Assembly (NCBI RefSeq): GCF_009832745.1
Contig: NZ_VRMJ01000004.1
Span: 43,621-107,620, forward strand
Origin: Polaribacter septentrionalilitoris
Lineage (GTDB): Bacteria > Bacteroidota > Bacteroidia > Flavobacteriales > Flavobacteriaceae
Length of the DNA: 64,000 nucleotides
Reading direction: 5' to 3'
In this document: positions 42,711-51,875 of the stretch, piece after piece
Layout of the letters: every line of letters starts with the position of its first letter
Numbering within the stretch: the stretch's first letter is position 1
Notes under the pieces: generated by a model
What the model was told of the DNA's origin: nothing
Seen by the model: only the letters and a program-made list of their open reading frames with translations
Databases searched by the model: none
Translations under genes and position numbers: made by a program

Positions 42711-45700
42711 TTATTCTAATATTATTTTCTTGGTCAATTTCCCAGAATTGTTTTTCAGTTGAACTAGATAAATACCATTAGAAAGATGAGGTAATTCAAT
42801 GTCTTTTAGTTTGTTAGCTTTAAAGGTTGTGTTGAGTACCTTTTTACCTAAGATGTTAAAAATAGTAACCTCAGTTCTTTCTTGAGATAACCCAGTAATT
42901 CTAAGTGTAGAATTATTTAGTTTATAAACATTAATGTTTTCTAAAGTTAATGATTTATCAACGCTTAACGCGCTGCTAGTTGTATGTAAGTAAAATCTTC
43001 CAATACCGTTTTGGGCATTATTTACTGTAATTTTATATTTACTACCCTCATCCAAACCAAAGAATCTGTTATGCGCTCTATCTTCTAAAAATACCTTTAC
43101 ACCAGAAGGAAAGTTAGCAATGTTAGCAGAAAAAGAAATTTCTTTACCAGCTTCTGCATTAATACCAATAGGTACAATCATGTTTTCGTAATTGCTGTTT
43201 GGTAATGCTTGAATTGCAAAATCAACACCTTGACTATCTTGTAATAAGTGTGAGAAGATTCCAAAATTAGAACTAGCTCCCGTAAAAGTACCAACATCAG
43301 AGCCTACATCTAAACCTATGGTTTTATTTTGAATATATCTTACCTTAGTTAAAGAATTTGCTTTACCATCTGTAAGATTTAAAATAATCTCTGGATAATT
43401 ACTTGAACTACCTTTAGAAAAGATATTACCAGTTTGATGTGTTTGCATCGCTTCTGTAAAAGAAGCTGAAGTACCTCCACCATCAGGAGCATGAACAAAA
43501 AATGCTTGTCCAGGAGCAATATAAAAAGCTCCATCATCTAAAGATTTTATATCGTAAGGAGCACTACCTGTCCAGAGATAAAGACCTGCTCTTGAAGGAT
43601 CTAAATTTCCTGCATCTATGTTTACTTTTAAAAAGTTGTTTGTAGCATCTGCTGTATTATTTCCATTTATAGCAGCTGTGTAAGGATTTGCAATTAAATT
43701 CCATCTGTTTCCAGTAGGATCATCTCCACCATCTGTAATTGCAATAGATTCACCAGCGTTATCAGTATTTAAAGTCCCTGTAAAAGAAATTGTACCTGCA
43801 AAACTGCTTTTTTGAATGGTATATCCTTTTCCAGAAATAAAATTTCCTGAGTTTGCAATATCATTAGTTCCTGCTGCAGTGGTGTAATAGTTCCATCTTA
43901 AAAGAGTTGTAGTATTGTTTTTATACGGAGCAATGGCATATTTTGTATCACTAGTATTTACTTGACCAGATAACGCACTAATACTTTGTCCTTCAACTGG
44001 GGCACCAATTAAATGCCAATTTGTACTAACGTATCTAAGGTAAGATACATTTCCTGTAGATGTTCCTTTCACAATTAATGATGCGTTAGCACTAGCACTT
44101 GAAGCTATATTAAATGTTCCTGTTTGAGATAAATCTCCATCTAAGGTTAATGCATTACCAGCTACCATGTTTAAGGTTCCTGAGCTGATATTTAAGTTGT
44201 TTATTGTTGCACTAGCTACATCAAAAAGAACTGTGCTACCAAAGTTTATGGCTACATTATCAGAAGCAATAGGTAATCTGCCTAAAGACCAATTAGCAGT
44301 AGTAGACCAATTACCAGAACCAGAATACGTGTTGGTTTGGTTTGCTTGTGAAGTAAAACTTAGTGATGTTTTATCTGAAATTCCAGTATAAGCATTGAGT
44401 GCTGTGTCTGTAAATACACCAGCAGCAATTTGAACATAATACTCTGTATTTAATTCAAAATCATCAGTAGGGTTTATAGTTGCTGTTGTGGTTGTAATCG
44501 AAACTAAACCAGAAGTAACATCAATAGTTTCGACAACAGAATCATCAGAAGTTTTAAATATGGTGATATTACCAGATCCTTTACTAATGTTTTCTGAGAA
44601 AGTTAATTCGATATTTTGAGTTAAAAGAACATCAGTAGCATTATCTGTAGGGTTAGTAGAACTTAATGTTGGTGCTGCAGCATCAATTAAAATACTAGTA
44701 GTTGTACCAATGCTGTTTAATTTTACATTGGCATTGTTGTTATTAGAATCTTGTAAAGTACCTCCATTAGCACTTAAGCTTGCAATTGTAATTCCATCAG
44801 AATCTTCATCTCCAGGTTGTACTGTATATCTGAAAACTAAAGCAGATGTTCCAGAACCACTTTCAAATTCTGCTTGACGAGTATTAGCGCCAATAGTTAT
44901 TGCTATTTGAGGTGTACCACCAATTTCTGAAACAGTTACGTCTTCGCTATAATTAACTGTAAAATCTAAGTTTTGTCCAGAAATATATGTTGCATTAGAT
45001 GGAACTGCAACACTTTGAACAACAGGTATTGTTTCTACAGGTGTACCTACAACCCAATTTGATGAAGTTCCAGTTAAATCAAAATTAGAAACTGTACCAT
45101 GGTTATTATTAGTACTTAAATCTAGTAAAGTGGTTTCTCCTGTATTGGTTCCATTAGGGATACCTTTATTAAAATTATAGTAACCTAAAAGGTTGTCTTC
45201 AGCACCATTTAGTTCTGTGCTTTTAAGATTATTAATTTCTGTTACATTTCTAACATCAGACCAAATACGTACTTCATCTATATCTCCATCAAAATTTTCA
45301 TTAACATTATTAAACCCTATACGTATTGGATTTGCAGTTGTTATAAAACTAGCTCCAGTAATTCCTGTTGTTGTACCAGATAAAACACCGTTAACATATA
45401 TTCTTGTTTGAGAACCATCCCAAACTCCAGCAATATGTGTCCAAGTACCAATGTTTACAGCTCCTGTAGCTGTAACATTTTTGAAACCAGTGCTATCATC
45501 TACCCAAAAGGTATAATTAGCATTATCTCTTCGTAATAAGAATTGCATATTACCAACTCCATTATGATAATTACCCACAATAACACCTAGTCCTGTATTG
45601 GTTTCTGGTTTTACCCAAGCTTCTACTGTAAATGTGTTTAGATTATCTAACGTGCTATTTAGGTTATTACCCAAATCTACTTGGTCATTTGCTCCATCAA

Positions 45701-48107
45701 AATTTAAAGCATTGTTAAGAGGTGTATCCACTAAAACACTTGTAGTGCTTGCAACAGAATTTAATGTTAAGTTAGCATCATTACCAGCTGCGTCTTTAAA
45801 AGTTCCTCCATTTAAGGATAAACTTCCAATAGCAATACCATCTGAATCATTATTTCCATTTTGTACAGTATACCTAAATGTTAGGGCACTACTACCAGAA
45901 CCACTTATGTAACTCGCTTGATATGAAGTTGAGCCAATAGTAAGTGAAATTTGAGGAGTTCCACCAGTAGTGACAACTGTAATATCTTCATTAAAATTAA
46001 CAGTGAAATCTAAATTTTGTCCTGCCAAATAGGTTGCATTAGCAGGTACACCTACACTTGTAATAGTTGGTGCAACAGCATCCACTAAAACAGAAGATGT
46101 ACTTCCGACACTATTTAAGGTTAAGTTTGCGTTATTACCAGCAACATCTTTAAGAGTTCCTCCATTTGCAGAAAGGGTTCCAACAACGATTCCATCTGTA
46201 TCTAATTCGTTAATTTGTAGAGTATATTTAAAAACTAAAGAGCCACTACCAGAACCACTTACATAAGCAGCTTGTCTTGTAGTTGCTCCAATAGTAAGTG
46301 AAACTTGAGGAGTACCACCTGTAGTGACAACAGTAATATTTTCGTTAAAATTAACTGTAAAATCTAAATTTTGTCCTGCCAAATAGGTTGCATTAGCAGG
46401 TACACTAACGCTTGTAATATTTGGTGCAACAGCATCCACTAAAACAAAAGTTGTATTACCAACATTATTTAAAGTTAAGTTAGCATTGTTATTTGCAGCA
46501 TCTCTAAAAGTAGCACCATTTGTAGTTACTGTTCCAACAGAAATACCATCTGTATCTAAGTCACCATTTTGTATTTGGTACCTAAATGTATAACTATTAC
46601 CTGATCCGCTAGAAAAATTAGCTATTTTTGAACTTGACCCAATAGTAATATTAATGTATGGTGAACCACCACCAGTATTTACAGTAATGTTTTCACTAAA
46701 GTTTACAGTAAAATCTAAGTTTTGACCTGAGATATATGTTCCATTAGCAGGCACAGTTACGCTAGTAACTGTTGGTGCAACAGCATCCACTAAAACTAAC
46801 GTTGTGTTACCCACACTATTTAATGTTAAATTAGCATTTGCACCACCACTATCTCTTAGTGTTCCACCATTTAAAGCTAGATTACCAACAGAAATACCAT
46901 CATTGTCGTTATCACCATTTTGCAAAGTATATCTAAAAACCAAAGAACCACTACCATTACCACTTACATAAGTAGCTTGTCTTGTTGTTGAACCAACAGT
47001 AATACTTATTTGTGGTGAACCACTTACAAGAACATTTTCACTAAAGTTTACAGTAAAATCTAAATTTTGTCCTGTTGTGTATGTTGCGTTTGTAGGAACT
47101 GAAACGCTTGTTACAGCAGGTGCCACAGCATTAGAAATTACTGTAGTTGTAGTGTCTGTATTTGTATCTGTACCGTCATTGATAACTACTGTAAATGTTG
47201 TTGTTTCTGAGGCAGATGTTCTGTTATCTGTAGGGTTAAAAGACAAAGCTCTTAATTTTACTTGTAAATCTGATGGTGTAGTACTTGTAATACTGTAAGG
47301 GCCACTTCCAGAAAGACCAGTCCCTGTTAAAACACCTTTAAAGTTATTATCTAAAGTAATGGTTGCTGATAAATTATCTCCATCTGCATCTGTGGTTGTT
47401 ATTGCAGAAAAAGGTTGTATTGTTGCAGTATCGTTTACGGTTTGACCTGAAGAAGTACCTGCTATTACTGGGGCAGTGTTAGCTGTACCAAAATCCCAAG
47501 TAAAAGCATCTAAACTCATATAATCTAAATTGCCAGTACTTATAAATTCTAACTCGTTTATACTTGTATTAGAATAATCTGTACCTGAAGAAAAATCTAT
47601 AAAATTATGGCCATTAAATACTCCAAAATTAGTGTTAAATCCAGAATTTTTTGTTATTGTAAAAACCGTACTTCCAGAATTTTTACCATTAATTGTTAAA
47701 GTACCACTATGGTTTAAACTAGCACCTTTATGTGTTGCAGTAAATAAGTATAAACTTTTAACTGTTATTGGTGATCCATCACTTGTTTTTATAGTAAAAT
47801 TACTACCATTTCCAGTTCCATTTGTATTTATTGTATTATCTAAAAATTTACCATCTGCAGAAGTGCCATTCCAACCACAAACACTACAATTGTTTGTTGT
47901 TTCTCCTCCTGTTGATGTATTAAATTCTTTTTGACCATTTACAAAAATATTATACACTTCGCCAACACTTGTTACATTAAACGTTTTTCCGTTATTAGTA
48001 AATGATGTTGAGTTGTTTGTTTCATCTTCAAAAGTTTCTGTTGTTTGAGAAAAACTAACAGTTCCAATGAAACTAAATATAAATAGTAGTAGTGTAATTT
48101 TTTTCAT
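42711..48107 (-). CDS. Giant T9SS type A surface protein with Ig-like repeats and LamG domain
   Basis: A 1798-residue secreted protein (signal peptide MKKITLLLFIFSFIGTVSFS). Order: a unique N-terminal domain (about 20-215); a cadherin/VCBS-like domain (about 216-325); four tandem repeats of about 117 residues (about 328-792), each with VPANATYLAGQNLDFTVNF-type and VVGTLSANGGTLKD-type motifs; a LamG-like domain (about 795-1010; TFTVEAWVKPET, IAGVWDGSQTRIYVNG); a fifth repeat (about 1026-1138); an SwmB/Ig-like domain (TNPTDNATDVLLTQNIELTF); a module shared with the protein at 35991-40028; and a type A sorting domain (VTIFNILGKKVLNTTFKANK). It is probably an adhesin or polysaccharide-binding surface protein. 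Confidence 0.9.
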   Translation of the reverse strand: MKKITLLLFIFSFIGTVSFSQTTETFEDETNNSTSFTNNGKTFNVTSVGEVYNIFVNGQKEFNTSTGGETTNNCSVCGWNGTSADGKFLDNTINTNGTGNGSNFTIKTSDGSPITVKSLYLFTATHKGASLNHSGTLTINGKNSGSTVFTITKNSGFNTNFGVFNGHNFIDFSSGTDYSNTSINELEFISTGNLDYMSLDAFTWDFGTANTAPVIAGTSSGQTVNDTATIQPFSAITTTDADGDNLSATITLDNNFKGVLTGTGLSGSGPYSITSTTPSDLQVKLRALSFNPTDNRTSASETTTFTVVINDGTDTNTDTTTTVISNAVAPAVTSVSVPTNATYTTGQNLDFTVNFSENVLVSGSPQISITVGSTTRQATYVSGNGSGSLVFRYTLQNGDNDNDGISVGNLALNGGTLRDSGGANANLTLNSVGNTTLVLVDAVAPTVTSVTVPANGTYISGQNLDFTVNFSENITVNTGGGSPYINITIGSSSKIANFSSGSGNSYTFRYQIQNGDLDTDGISVGTVTTNGATFRDAANNNANLTLNNVGNTTFVLVDAVAPNITSVSVPANATYLAGQNLDFTVNFNENITVVTTGGTPQVSLTIGATTRQAAYVSGSGSGSLVFKYTLQINELDTDGIVVGTLSANGGTLKDVAGNNANLTLNSVGSTSSVLVDAVAPTITSVGVPANATYLAGQNLDFTVNFNEDITVVTTGGTPQISLTIGSTSYQASYISGSGSSALTFRYTVQNGNNDSDGIAIGSLSLNGGTFKDAAGNDANLTLNSVASTTSVLVDTPLNNALNFDGANDQVDLGNNLNSTLDNLNTFTVEAWVKPETNTGLGVIVGNYHNGVGNMQFLLRRDNANYTFWVDDSTGFKNVTATGAVNIGTWTHIAGVWDGSQTRIYVNGVLSGTTTGITGASFITTANPIRIGFNNVNENFDGDIDEVRIWSDVRNVTEINNLKSTELNGAEDNLLGYYNFNKGIPNGTNTGETTLLDLSTNNNHGTVSNFDLTGTSSNWVVGTPVETIPVVQSVAVPSNATYISGQNLDFTVNYSEDVTVSEIGGTPQIAITIGANTRQAEFESGSGTSALVFRYTVQPGDEDSDGITIASLSANGGTLQDSNNNNANVKLNSIGTTTSILIDAAAPTLSSTNPTDNATDVLLTQNIELTFSENISKGSGNITIFKTSDDSVVETIDVTSGLVSITTTTATINPTDDFELNTEYYVQIAAGVFTDTALNAYTGISDKTSLSFTSQANQTNTYSGSGNWSTTANWSLGRLPIASDNVAINFGSTVLFDVASATINNLNISSGTLNMVAGNALTLDGDLSQTGTFNIASSASANASLIVKGTSTGNVSYLRYVSTNWHLIGAPVEGQSISALSGQVNTSDTKYAIAPYKNNTTTLLRWNYYTTAAGTNDIANSGNFISGKGYTIQKSSFAGTISFTGTLNTDNAGESIAITDGGDDPTGNRWNLIANPYTAAINGNNTADATNNFLKVNIDAGNLDPSRAGLYLWTGSAPYDIKSLDDGAFYIAPGQAFFVHAPDGGGTSASFTEAMQTHQTGNIFSKGSSSNYPEIILNLTDGKANSLTKVRYIQNKTIGLDVGSDVGTFTGASSNFGIFSHLLQDSQGVDFAIQALPNSNYENMIVPIGINAEAGKEISFSANIANFPSGVKVFLEDRAHNRFFGLDEGSKYKITVNNAQNGIGRFYLHTTSSALSVDKSLTLENINVYKLNNSTLRITGLSQERTEVTIFNILGKKVLNTTFKANKLKDIELPHLSNGIYLVQLKNNSGKLTKKIILE
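44680..47125 (-). repeat. Tandem coding repeats of about 351 bp inside the adhesin gene
   Basis: Recurring blocks begin near 47125, 46783, 46432 and 46080, with a fifth separated copy near 45030-44690 after the LamG-coding part. Spacing is 351-352 bp, or 117 codons. Copies are similar but not identical in DNA, with the middle pair the closest. Confidence 0.8.
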
Positions 48108-48223
48108 TATTTCTTGGTTTAAAGTATAAAAAACTGAGATTTTTTAAGTTATTAATTTACTTCAAATATGATAATTTGAGATTATAAATAAAAGAGTATA
48201 AATACCTGTTTTTTAAACAAACT

Positions 48224-48255
48224 AAAAAAGCCAGATTTTTAAATCTGACTTTTTA
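48224..48255. terminator. Bidirectional terminator after the tail-collar gene
   Basis: AAAAAGCCAGATTT pairs with AAATCTGACTTTTT around a 2-nt centre, with one mismatch-type G-T. It lies just after the stop of the collar gene at 48276 on the minus strand. Confidence 0.75.
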
Positions 48256-48275
48256 TTGATATGGTTGTTTTAAAA

Positions 48276-48851
48276 TTAACTTCTAGAAGGAAAAACACCT
48301 TGTAAAGCAATAATATAATTAACAACTAAAGAGGGTTGCATATTATTTACCGGTAAATTACCCCCTGTATTCCCAATTGTTATGGGTGTTGAAGTACCAG
48401 ACAATGTAATATCTGGTGTTTCTGTGTTGTACATGCTTACAGGTGTTGAAGTTCTTCCTTCGGTTTGAACACCAGCTGCTAAAGAAGATCCTGCAATTGG
48501 TGTTTCTAAACTAGCTGTAGCAGAACTTACTTTTATATCTACGTTTACATTAGAAGCTAAGTGATTATGACTTGGAAGTTGTGTTACATTTAAATAATCT
48601 TCTTGTGTACCAAATTTTTGCCCTATTTTACGAGTAGATAAACCTGGGCCAGTTCCAGCGTGTATTGGAGCTCTACCTCTTAAATCGGGTAAAGCAAAAG
48701 TGGTTCTACCATCTCCACCATAAGTGGTACCTATAATTGAAAATAAAGCTGTGTATTGACTAATAGGTAATAATTGCCCATCGCAAAACGCCCAACCTCT
48801 TGGTGCAAAATTTCCGCCAAACATCATAATTTGTGCTAACATTGGATCCAT
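48276..48851 (-). CDS. Phage tail collar domain protein (MdpB/microcystin-dependent-like)
   Basis: A 191-residue protein with the collar-domain signature: GGNFAPRGWAFCDGQLLPIS, FSIIGTTYGGDGRTTFALPD, LRGRAPIHAGTGPGLS, a His-rich LPSHNHLA and a C-terminal QPSLVVNYIIALQGVFP. Such proteins occur in bacteria outside prophages, often as two or three tandem copies; here it stands alone with no phage genes around. It may be a short-tail-fibre-like surface or contractile-device tip protein. A -7 match (TACATTTG, minus strand 48910-48903) lies upstream. Confidence 0.9.
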   Translation of the reverse strand: MDPMLAQIMMFGGNFAPRGWAFCDGQLLPISQYTALFSIIGTTYGGDGRTTFALPDLRGRAPIHAGTGPGLSTRKIGQKFGTQEDYLNVTQLPSHNHLASNVNVDIKVSSATASLETPIAGSSLAAGVQTEGRTSTPVSMYNTETPDITLSGTSTPITIGNTGGNLPVNNMQPSLVVNYIIALQGVFPSRS

Positions 48852-48952
48852 AATAATTAAATTTTTAAGTTAATAAGTTTAGTTTGTATACTTTATACAA
48901 TCCAAATGTATGGTGAACCTTTGATGTGTTTAAGAGCGTAACTTCTTAAAAA

Positions 48953-48994
48953 GTAAAAAGGGTATATATACTTAAATAACAAGTATATATACCC
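48953..48994 (-). terminator. Intrinsic terminator of the two-component operon
   Basis: A perfect 14-bp inverted repeat GGGTATATATACTT (48960-48973) / AAGTATATATACCC (48981-48994) with a 7-nt loop, followed on the minus strand by TTTTTACTTTTT. It lies 21 nt beyond the response regulator stop. Confidence 0.8.
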
Positions 48995-49015
48995 TAAAGA
49001 AAACTTTTACGAAGT

Positions 49016-49696
49016 TTATAGGTGAAAATCGGGTGAAATTTCTATCAATTTCTTTTGTATTCCATAAATAACCAAACCAGCCACATTTTTAGAATGTGTT
49101 TTTAATAACAAATTGTTTCTATGGCCTTCTACAGTTCTTGGGCTAATAAAGAGTTTGTCTGCAATTTCTGCAGTGGTGTATTGTTCGCAAATCAGTTCTA
49201 AGACATCAATTTCTCTTTTAGACAATAACTTTTTGTCTAGATCGCTTTTAATTCTTTTTCCACTAGAAGAAATGATATTTTCGTGTATAATTTTTAATAC
49301 TTTATCATCATAATAAAACCCTTTTTCAAATACTTCGTTTACAGTATGAATTACCATTTTAGGACTGGTGTTTTTTAATAAATACGAAGATGCACCAACA
49401 TCTATCATGTTGGTTATAAATGATTTACCATCGTAACTGGTTAGCGCAATAATTTTAATATCTGGGTGTGTTTTGTGAATTGCTTTAGTTGCTTCTACAC
49501 CATTAACTTCTGGCATTTTTAAATCCATTAAAATAACATCAGGAAATTCTTCTGTTGTGGTCATAAAATCGATTAATTCTTTACCGTTTTCGGCTTCGAA
49601 AATCACATTAAAATTTGCTTCTCTTTCTAGTAAAAAGCGAATTCCTTTTCTGAATAATTGTTCGTCATCTGCAATTGCAATGTTAATTTTTTTCAT
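49016..49696 (-). CDS. NarL/LuxR family response regulator
   Basis: A 226-residue regulator. The receiver domain (about 1-125) has acidic residues Asp10-Asp11, phospho-acceptor Asp58 in VILMDLKMPEVNG, Thr in IALTSYDG and a Lys in LLKNTSP. A LuxR-type HTH follows (about 158-220; LSKREIDVLELICEQYTTAE, LFISPRTVEGHRNN). It starts 1 nt after the stop of the sensor kinase gene and is evidently its partner. Confidence 0.94.
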   Translation of the reverse strand: MKKINIAIADDEQLFRKGIRFLLEREANFNVIFEAENGKELIDFMTTTEEFPDVILMDLKMPEVNGVEATKAIHKTHPDIKIIALTSYDGKSFITNMIDVGASSYLLKNTSPKMVIHTVNEVFEKGFYYDDKVLKIIHENIISSSGKRIKSDLDKKLLSKREIDVLELICEQYTTAEIADKLFISPRTVEGHRNNLLLKTHSKNVAGLVIYGIQKKLIEISPDFHL

Positions 49697-49697
49697 A

Positions 49698-50501
49698 TTA
49701 TAGGGGTTTTATGATGGTGATTTTAATTTTAAAACCGTTATTTTTTTGACTTTCTATCTGATAATTTCCATTTAAAAGAGCTACTCTACTTTCAATATTT
49801 TTCATACCTAAGCCTTTTTGATGATTCAGGTCATTTTGGTTAAAACCTACACCATTATCAGTATACATAAAAAGTAAATTATCATTTTTAGAAGTAAAGG
49901 TTATTGTGCTATTTTTTGCTTTACCATGTCTAATAGAGTTGTTGATCAATTCTTGGGTAATTCTAAAAAGATGCAATTCGTTTTGAGGTGAAAGGTATTT
50001 TTTAGGATACTCAATGGTATAATCGATATTAATTTTTCTACTATTATTAAAAGAATCTGCCAATTCTTCTATGGCATCTTTTAATCCAAATTTATCTAAT
50101 ATTGGTGGTAGTAAGTTATGAGCAATTTTTCGAGCAATCTCTAAAGTTTTGTCTGTTGCATCTAGTATAGAATCGTTTACTAATAGGTATTCTTCAGGCT
50201 TCAATTCTCCATCTTTTAAAAGATTAGCATTTAAATTAATAACGTTTAATTTAGAGCTTATATCATCATGCAAATCTTGCGCAATACGTTTGCGTTCTTC
50301 TTCTTGTGTAACTATTATAGATTGTATCATTTCTTTTTGATGCGTTATTTCTAGATTTTTTTTCTCTAGTTCTTTTTCCACTATTTTTTTTCTTGAAAAA
50401 AAGAAAAATAGCAGTAGAGAAACTCCCATTAGTAGGAGCAATAAAACACCAGTTAAAACAATTATTATCACTTGATCTTCTTGAGCAAAGAATTCCTTCA
50501 T
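49698..50501 (-). CDS. HisKA_3-type sensor histidine kinase
   Basis: A 267-residue kinase with one N-terminal membrane helix (about 11-35), a coiled-coil (about 37-65), the HisKA_3 H-box RIAQDLHDDISSKLNVI (His78) and an HATPase domain (ELINNSIRHGKA, DNGVGF, GLGMKNIESRV). There is no recognisable periplasmic sensor domain, so it probably senses through the membrane or a partner. The cognate regulator follows 1 nt later. A promoter lies 24 nt upstream. Confidence 0.93.
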   Translation of the reverse strand: MKEFFAQEDQVIIIVLTGVLLLLLMGVSLLLFFFFSRKKIVEKELEKKNLEITHQKEMIQSIIVTQEEERKRIAQDLHDDISSKLNVINLNANLLKDGELKPEEYLLVNDSILDATDKTLEIARKIAHNLLPPILDKFGLKDAIEELADSFNNSRKINIDYTIEYPKKYLSPQNELHLFRITQELINNSIRHGKAKNSTITFTSKNDNLLFMYTDNGVGFNQNDLNHQKGLGMKNIESRVALLNGNYQIESQKNNGFKIKITIIKPL

Positions 50502-50524
50502 TTTGGGGTTTTGAAAAGTAAAAC

Positions 50525-50553
50525 CAAAATTACGGAAAAATATTTTTACACAA
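50525..50553 (-). promoter_or_regulatory. Promoter of the two-component operon
   Basis: On the minus strand TTG (50553-50551), an 18-nt spacer and TAATTTTG (50532-50525) fit the Bacteroidota consensus. The start would be near 50519, before the ATG at 50501. Confidence 0.55.
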
Positions 50554-50589
50554 GATAATGGTAACTTATTGAAAAAAAAAGCCTAAAGT

Positions 50590-50644
50590 AAAAATCAGGG
50601 GTTTATACTTGGTTTGTTAATATTCGTATAAAACACTGATTTTT
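50590..50644. terminator. Two-tier hairpin terminator after the multi-pass membrane protein gene
   Basis: AAAAATCAG (50590-50598) pairs with CTGATTTTT. After a 3x3 internal loop, TTTATAC (50602-50608) pairs with GTATAAA (50626-50632), with a 17-nt apical loop. On the minus strand it follows the stop at 50643 and is followed by T-rich sequence. Confidence 0.6.
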
Positions 50645-51293
50645 ATTTTTTAAAGTTAAAAGGTTTTCTAAAATTTTTATACCATTCTATAAAAATTAAT
50701 ATTTGAAAAGTCAAGTACAGAAATTGGTTGATATCCCAAACAAATAACTTTAGTTCTCTGCTACCAATATTTCCTAAAATGAAAATAAGTGTGCTACAAA
50801 GTGTATAAACAAAAAAGCCAGAATTAAAATAAATATATTTTTTGTCTTTATTATTATCTATCTTTTTTATAAAAAAATAAAAGCTATAAATTAATAGCGG
50901 AATAGAAGTTAAAGCAATTTCTAATTCACTCCATTCTCTATATGCTTCCTCGTTGCTAAAAAAGTAAATTATAAAACTAAGAGGTATTGTAATTGTTATG
51001 AATAAAATTAGTTTTTTTATTTTTTTTAAATGTAATATTTGTAAAAAAAACAGGTTTAAAAAAATAAACTGACCCGTAAAAAAATAATGACTTAAATAAA
51101 GGTTATTTTCTCCTTGATCATGTAAATGTCTTGAATACAACTGTACAACAAGACAAAGCGTTAAATACATAATAAAGTAGTTTAATGCTTTGTCTTTTTT
51201 ATTATAATTAAGAATAAAAACTATGGTATTTATTATTAAAAATAAATAACCAAAATTTCCTATTAAATAATCAAATAAATCATCAAAAGTCAT
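50643..51293 (-). CDS. Multi-pass membrane protein of unknown function
   Basis: A 216-residue protein with six or seven predicted membrane segments (for example FGYLFLIINTIVFILNY, YFIMYLTLCLVVQLY, FIFLNLFFLQILHL, LILFITITIPLSFIIYFF) and short charged loops with Tyr/His (LYSRHLHDQGENNLYLSHYF). The layout resembles 7TM sensor modules that lack a signalling domain. It begins directly after the upstream gene's stop (TAG then ATG, no gap), so the two are translationally coupled. It lies upstream of the two-component genes but is separated from them by a terminator. The family was not recognised. Confidence 0.7.
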   Translation of the reverse strand: MTFDDLFDYLIGNFGYLFLIINTIVFILNYNKKDKALNYFIMYLTLCLVVQLYSRHLHDQGENNLYLSHYFFTGQFIFLNLFFLQILHLKKIKKLILFITITIPLSFIIYFFSNEEAYREWSELEIALTSIPLLIYSFYFFIKKIDNNKDKKYIYFNSGFFVYTLCSTLIFILGNIGSRELKLFVWDINQFLYLTFQILIFIEWYKNFRKPFNFKK

Positions 51294-51695
51294 CTAGTTA
51301 GTACCATTCAAAGGACTATTGGGATCACAATGTTCTGGGCATGGTCTGGTAAAATCATAAATATCGCCACCTTCATCATCTAATGTAAGTCCATCTTCAG
51401 AAGAAATCATGTCTTTACCATTTTTGTCTACACCAACCATCATTAGTTTTTCTACGTATACTTTTTCTCCTTCAACCATCATTTTTTCTACACCAATATA
51501 GGCTCTAACACTAACAGCACCTTCTTCTATAACTTCTTGTAAATCTATCAAAGGAATATTAAAAGCTCTACAGTCGTTATAATTATTATAACTGCTTTCT
51601 AGTTTGCGCCATCTTTTTGCCCAATCTTTTGCAATTTTTAAGCTAATTGTGTTTTTTTTGTTTGGTTTTGGTACGTCATTTGGTTGTTGTTCCAT
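51294..51695 (-). CDS. 133-residue protein of unknown function
   Basis: A soluble protein without a signal peptide. N-terminal low-complexity MEQQPNDVPKPNKKNTISLK, a basic helix IAKDWAKRWRKLESSYNNYN, strands LIDLQEVIEEGAVSVRAYIG and an acidic, Cys-containing tail (DIYDFTRPCPEHCDPNSPLN). The sequence suggests an alpha/beta fold of unknown type. It is the first gene of a two-gene unit with the multi-pass membrane protein (stop and start adjacent). A joint role is likely; the nature is unknown. Confidence 0.7.
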   Translation of the reverse strand: MEQQPNDVPKPNKKNTISLKIAKDWAKRWRKLESSYNNYNDCRAFNIPLIDLQEVIEEGAVSVRAYIGVEKMMVEGEKVYVEKLMMVGVDKNGKDMISSEDGLTLDDEGGDIYDFTRPCPEHCDPNSPLNGTN

Positions 51696-51875
51696 GTTAA
51701 GTAGTTTTATTTAATATAATATTTTGGGTTAGGGTATAAAACTAAATAAAAAAAATACAAAAGAAAGTAATAATACTTGTAAAATAAATTAAAACACGTG
51801 TTTATACTTATTATGTAAGACTTGTTTTTACTTTTTTATTTAATTAAGTGATTAAAAAAAGTGTATTTTCGTTTT

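Noticed and set aside
44680..47125. Regularly spaced repeats that could be mistaken for a CRISPR or satellite array
   Set aside because: The period is 351-352 bp, the copies lie in one open frame and encode imperfect protein repeats; no short identical repeats with unique spacers occur.
48276..48851. Part of a prophage or contractile injection system
   Set aside because: No other phage structural, integrase or lysis gene is present nearby.
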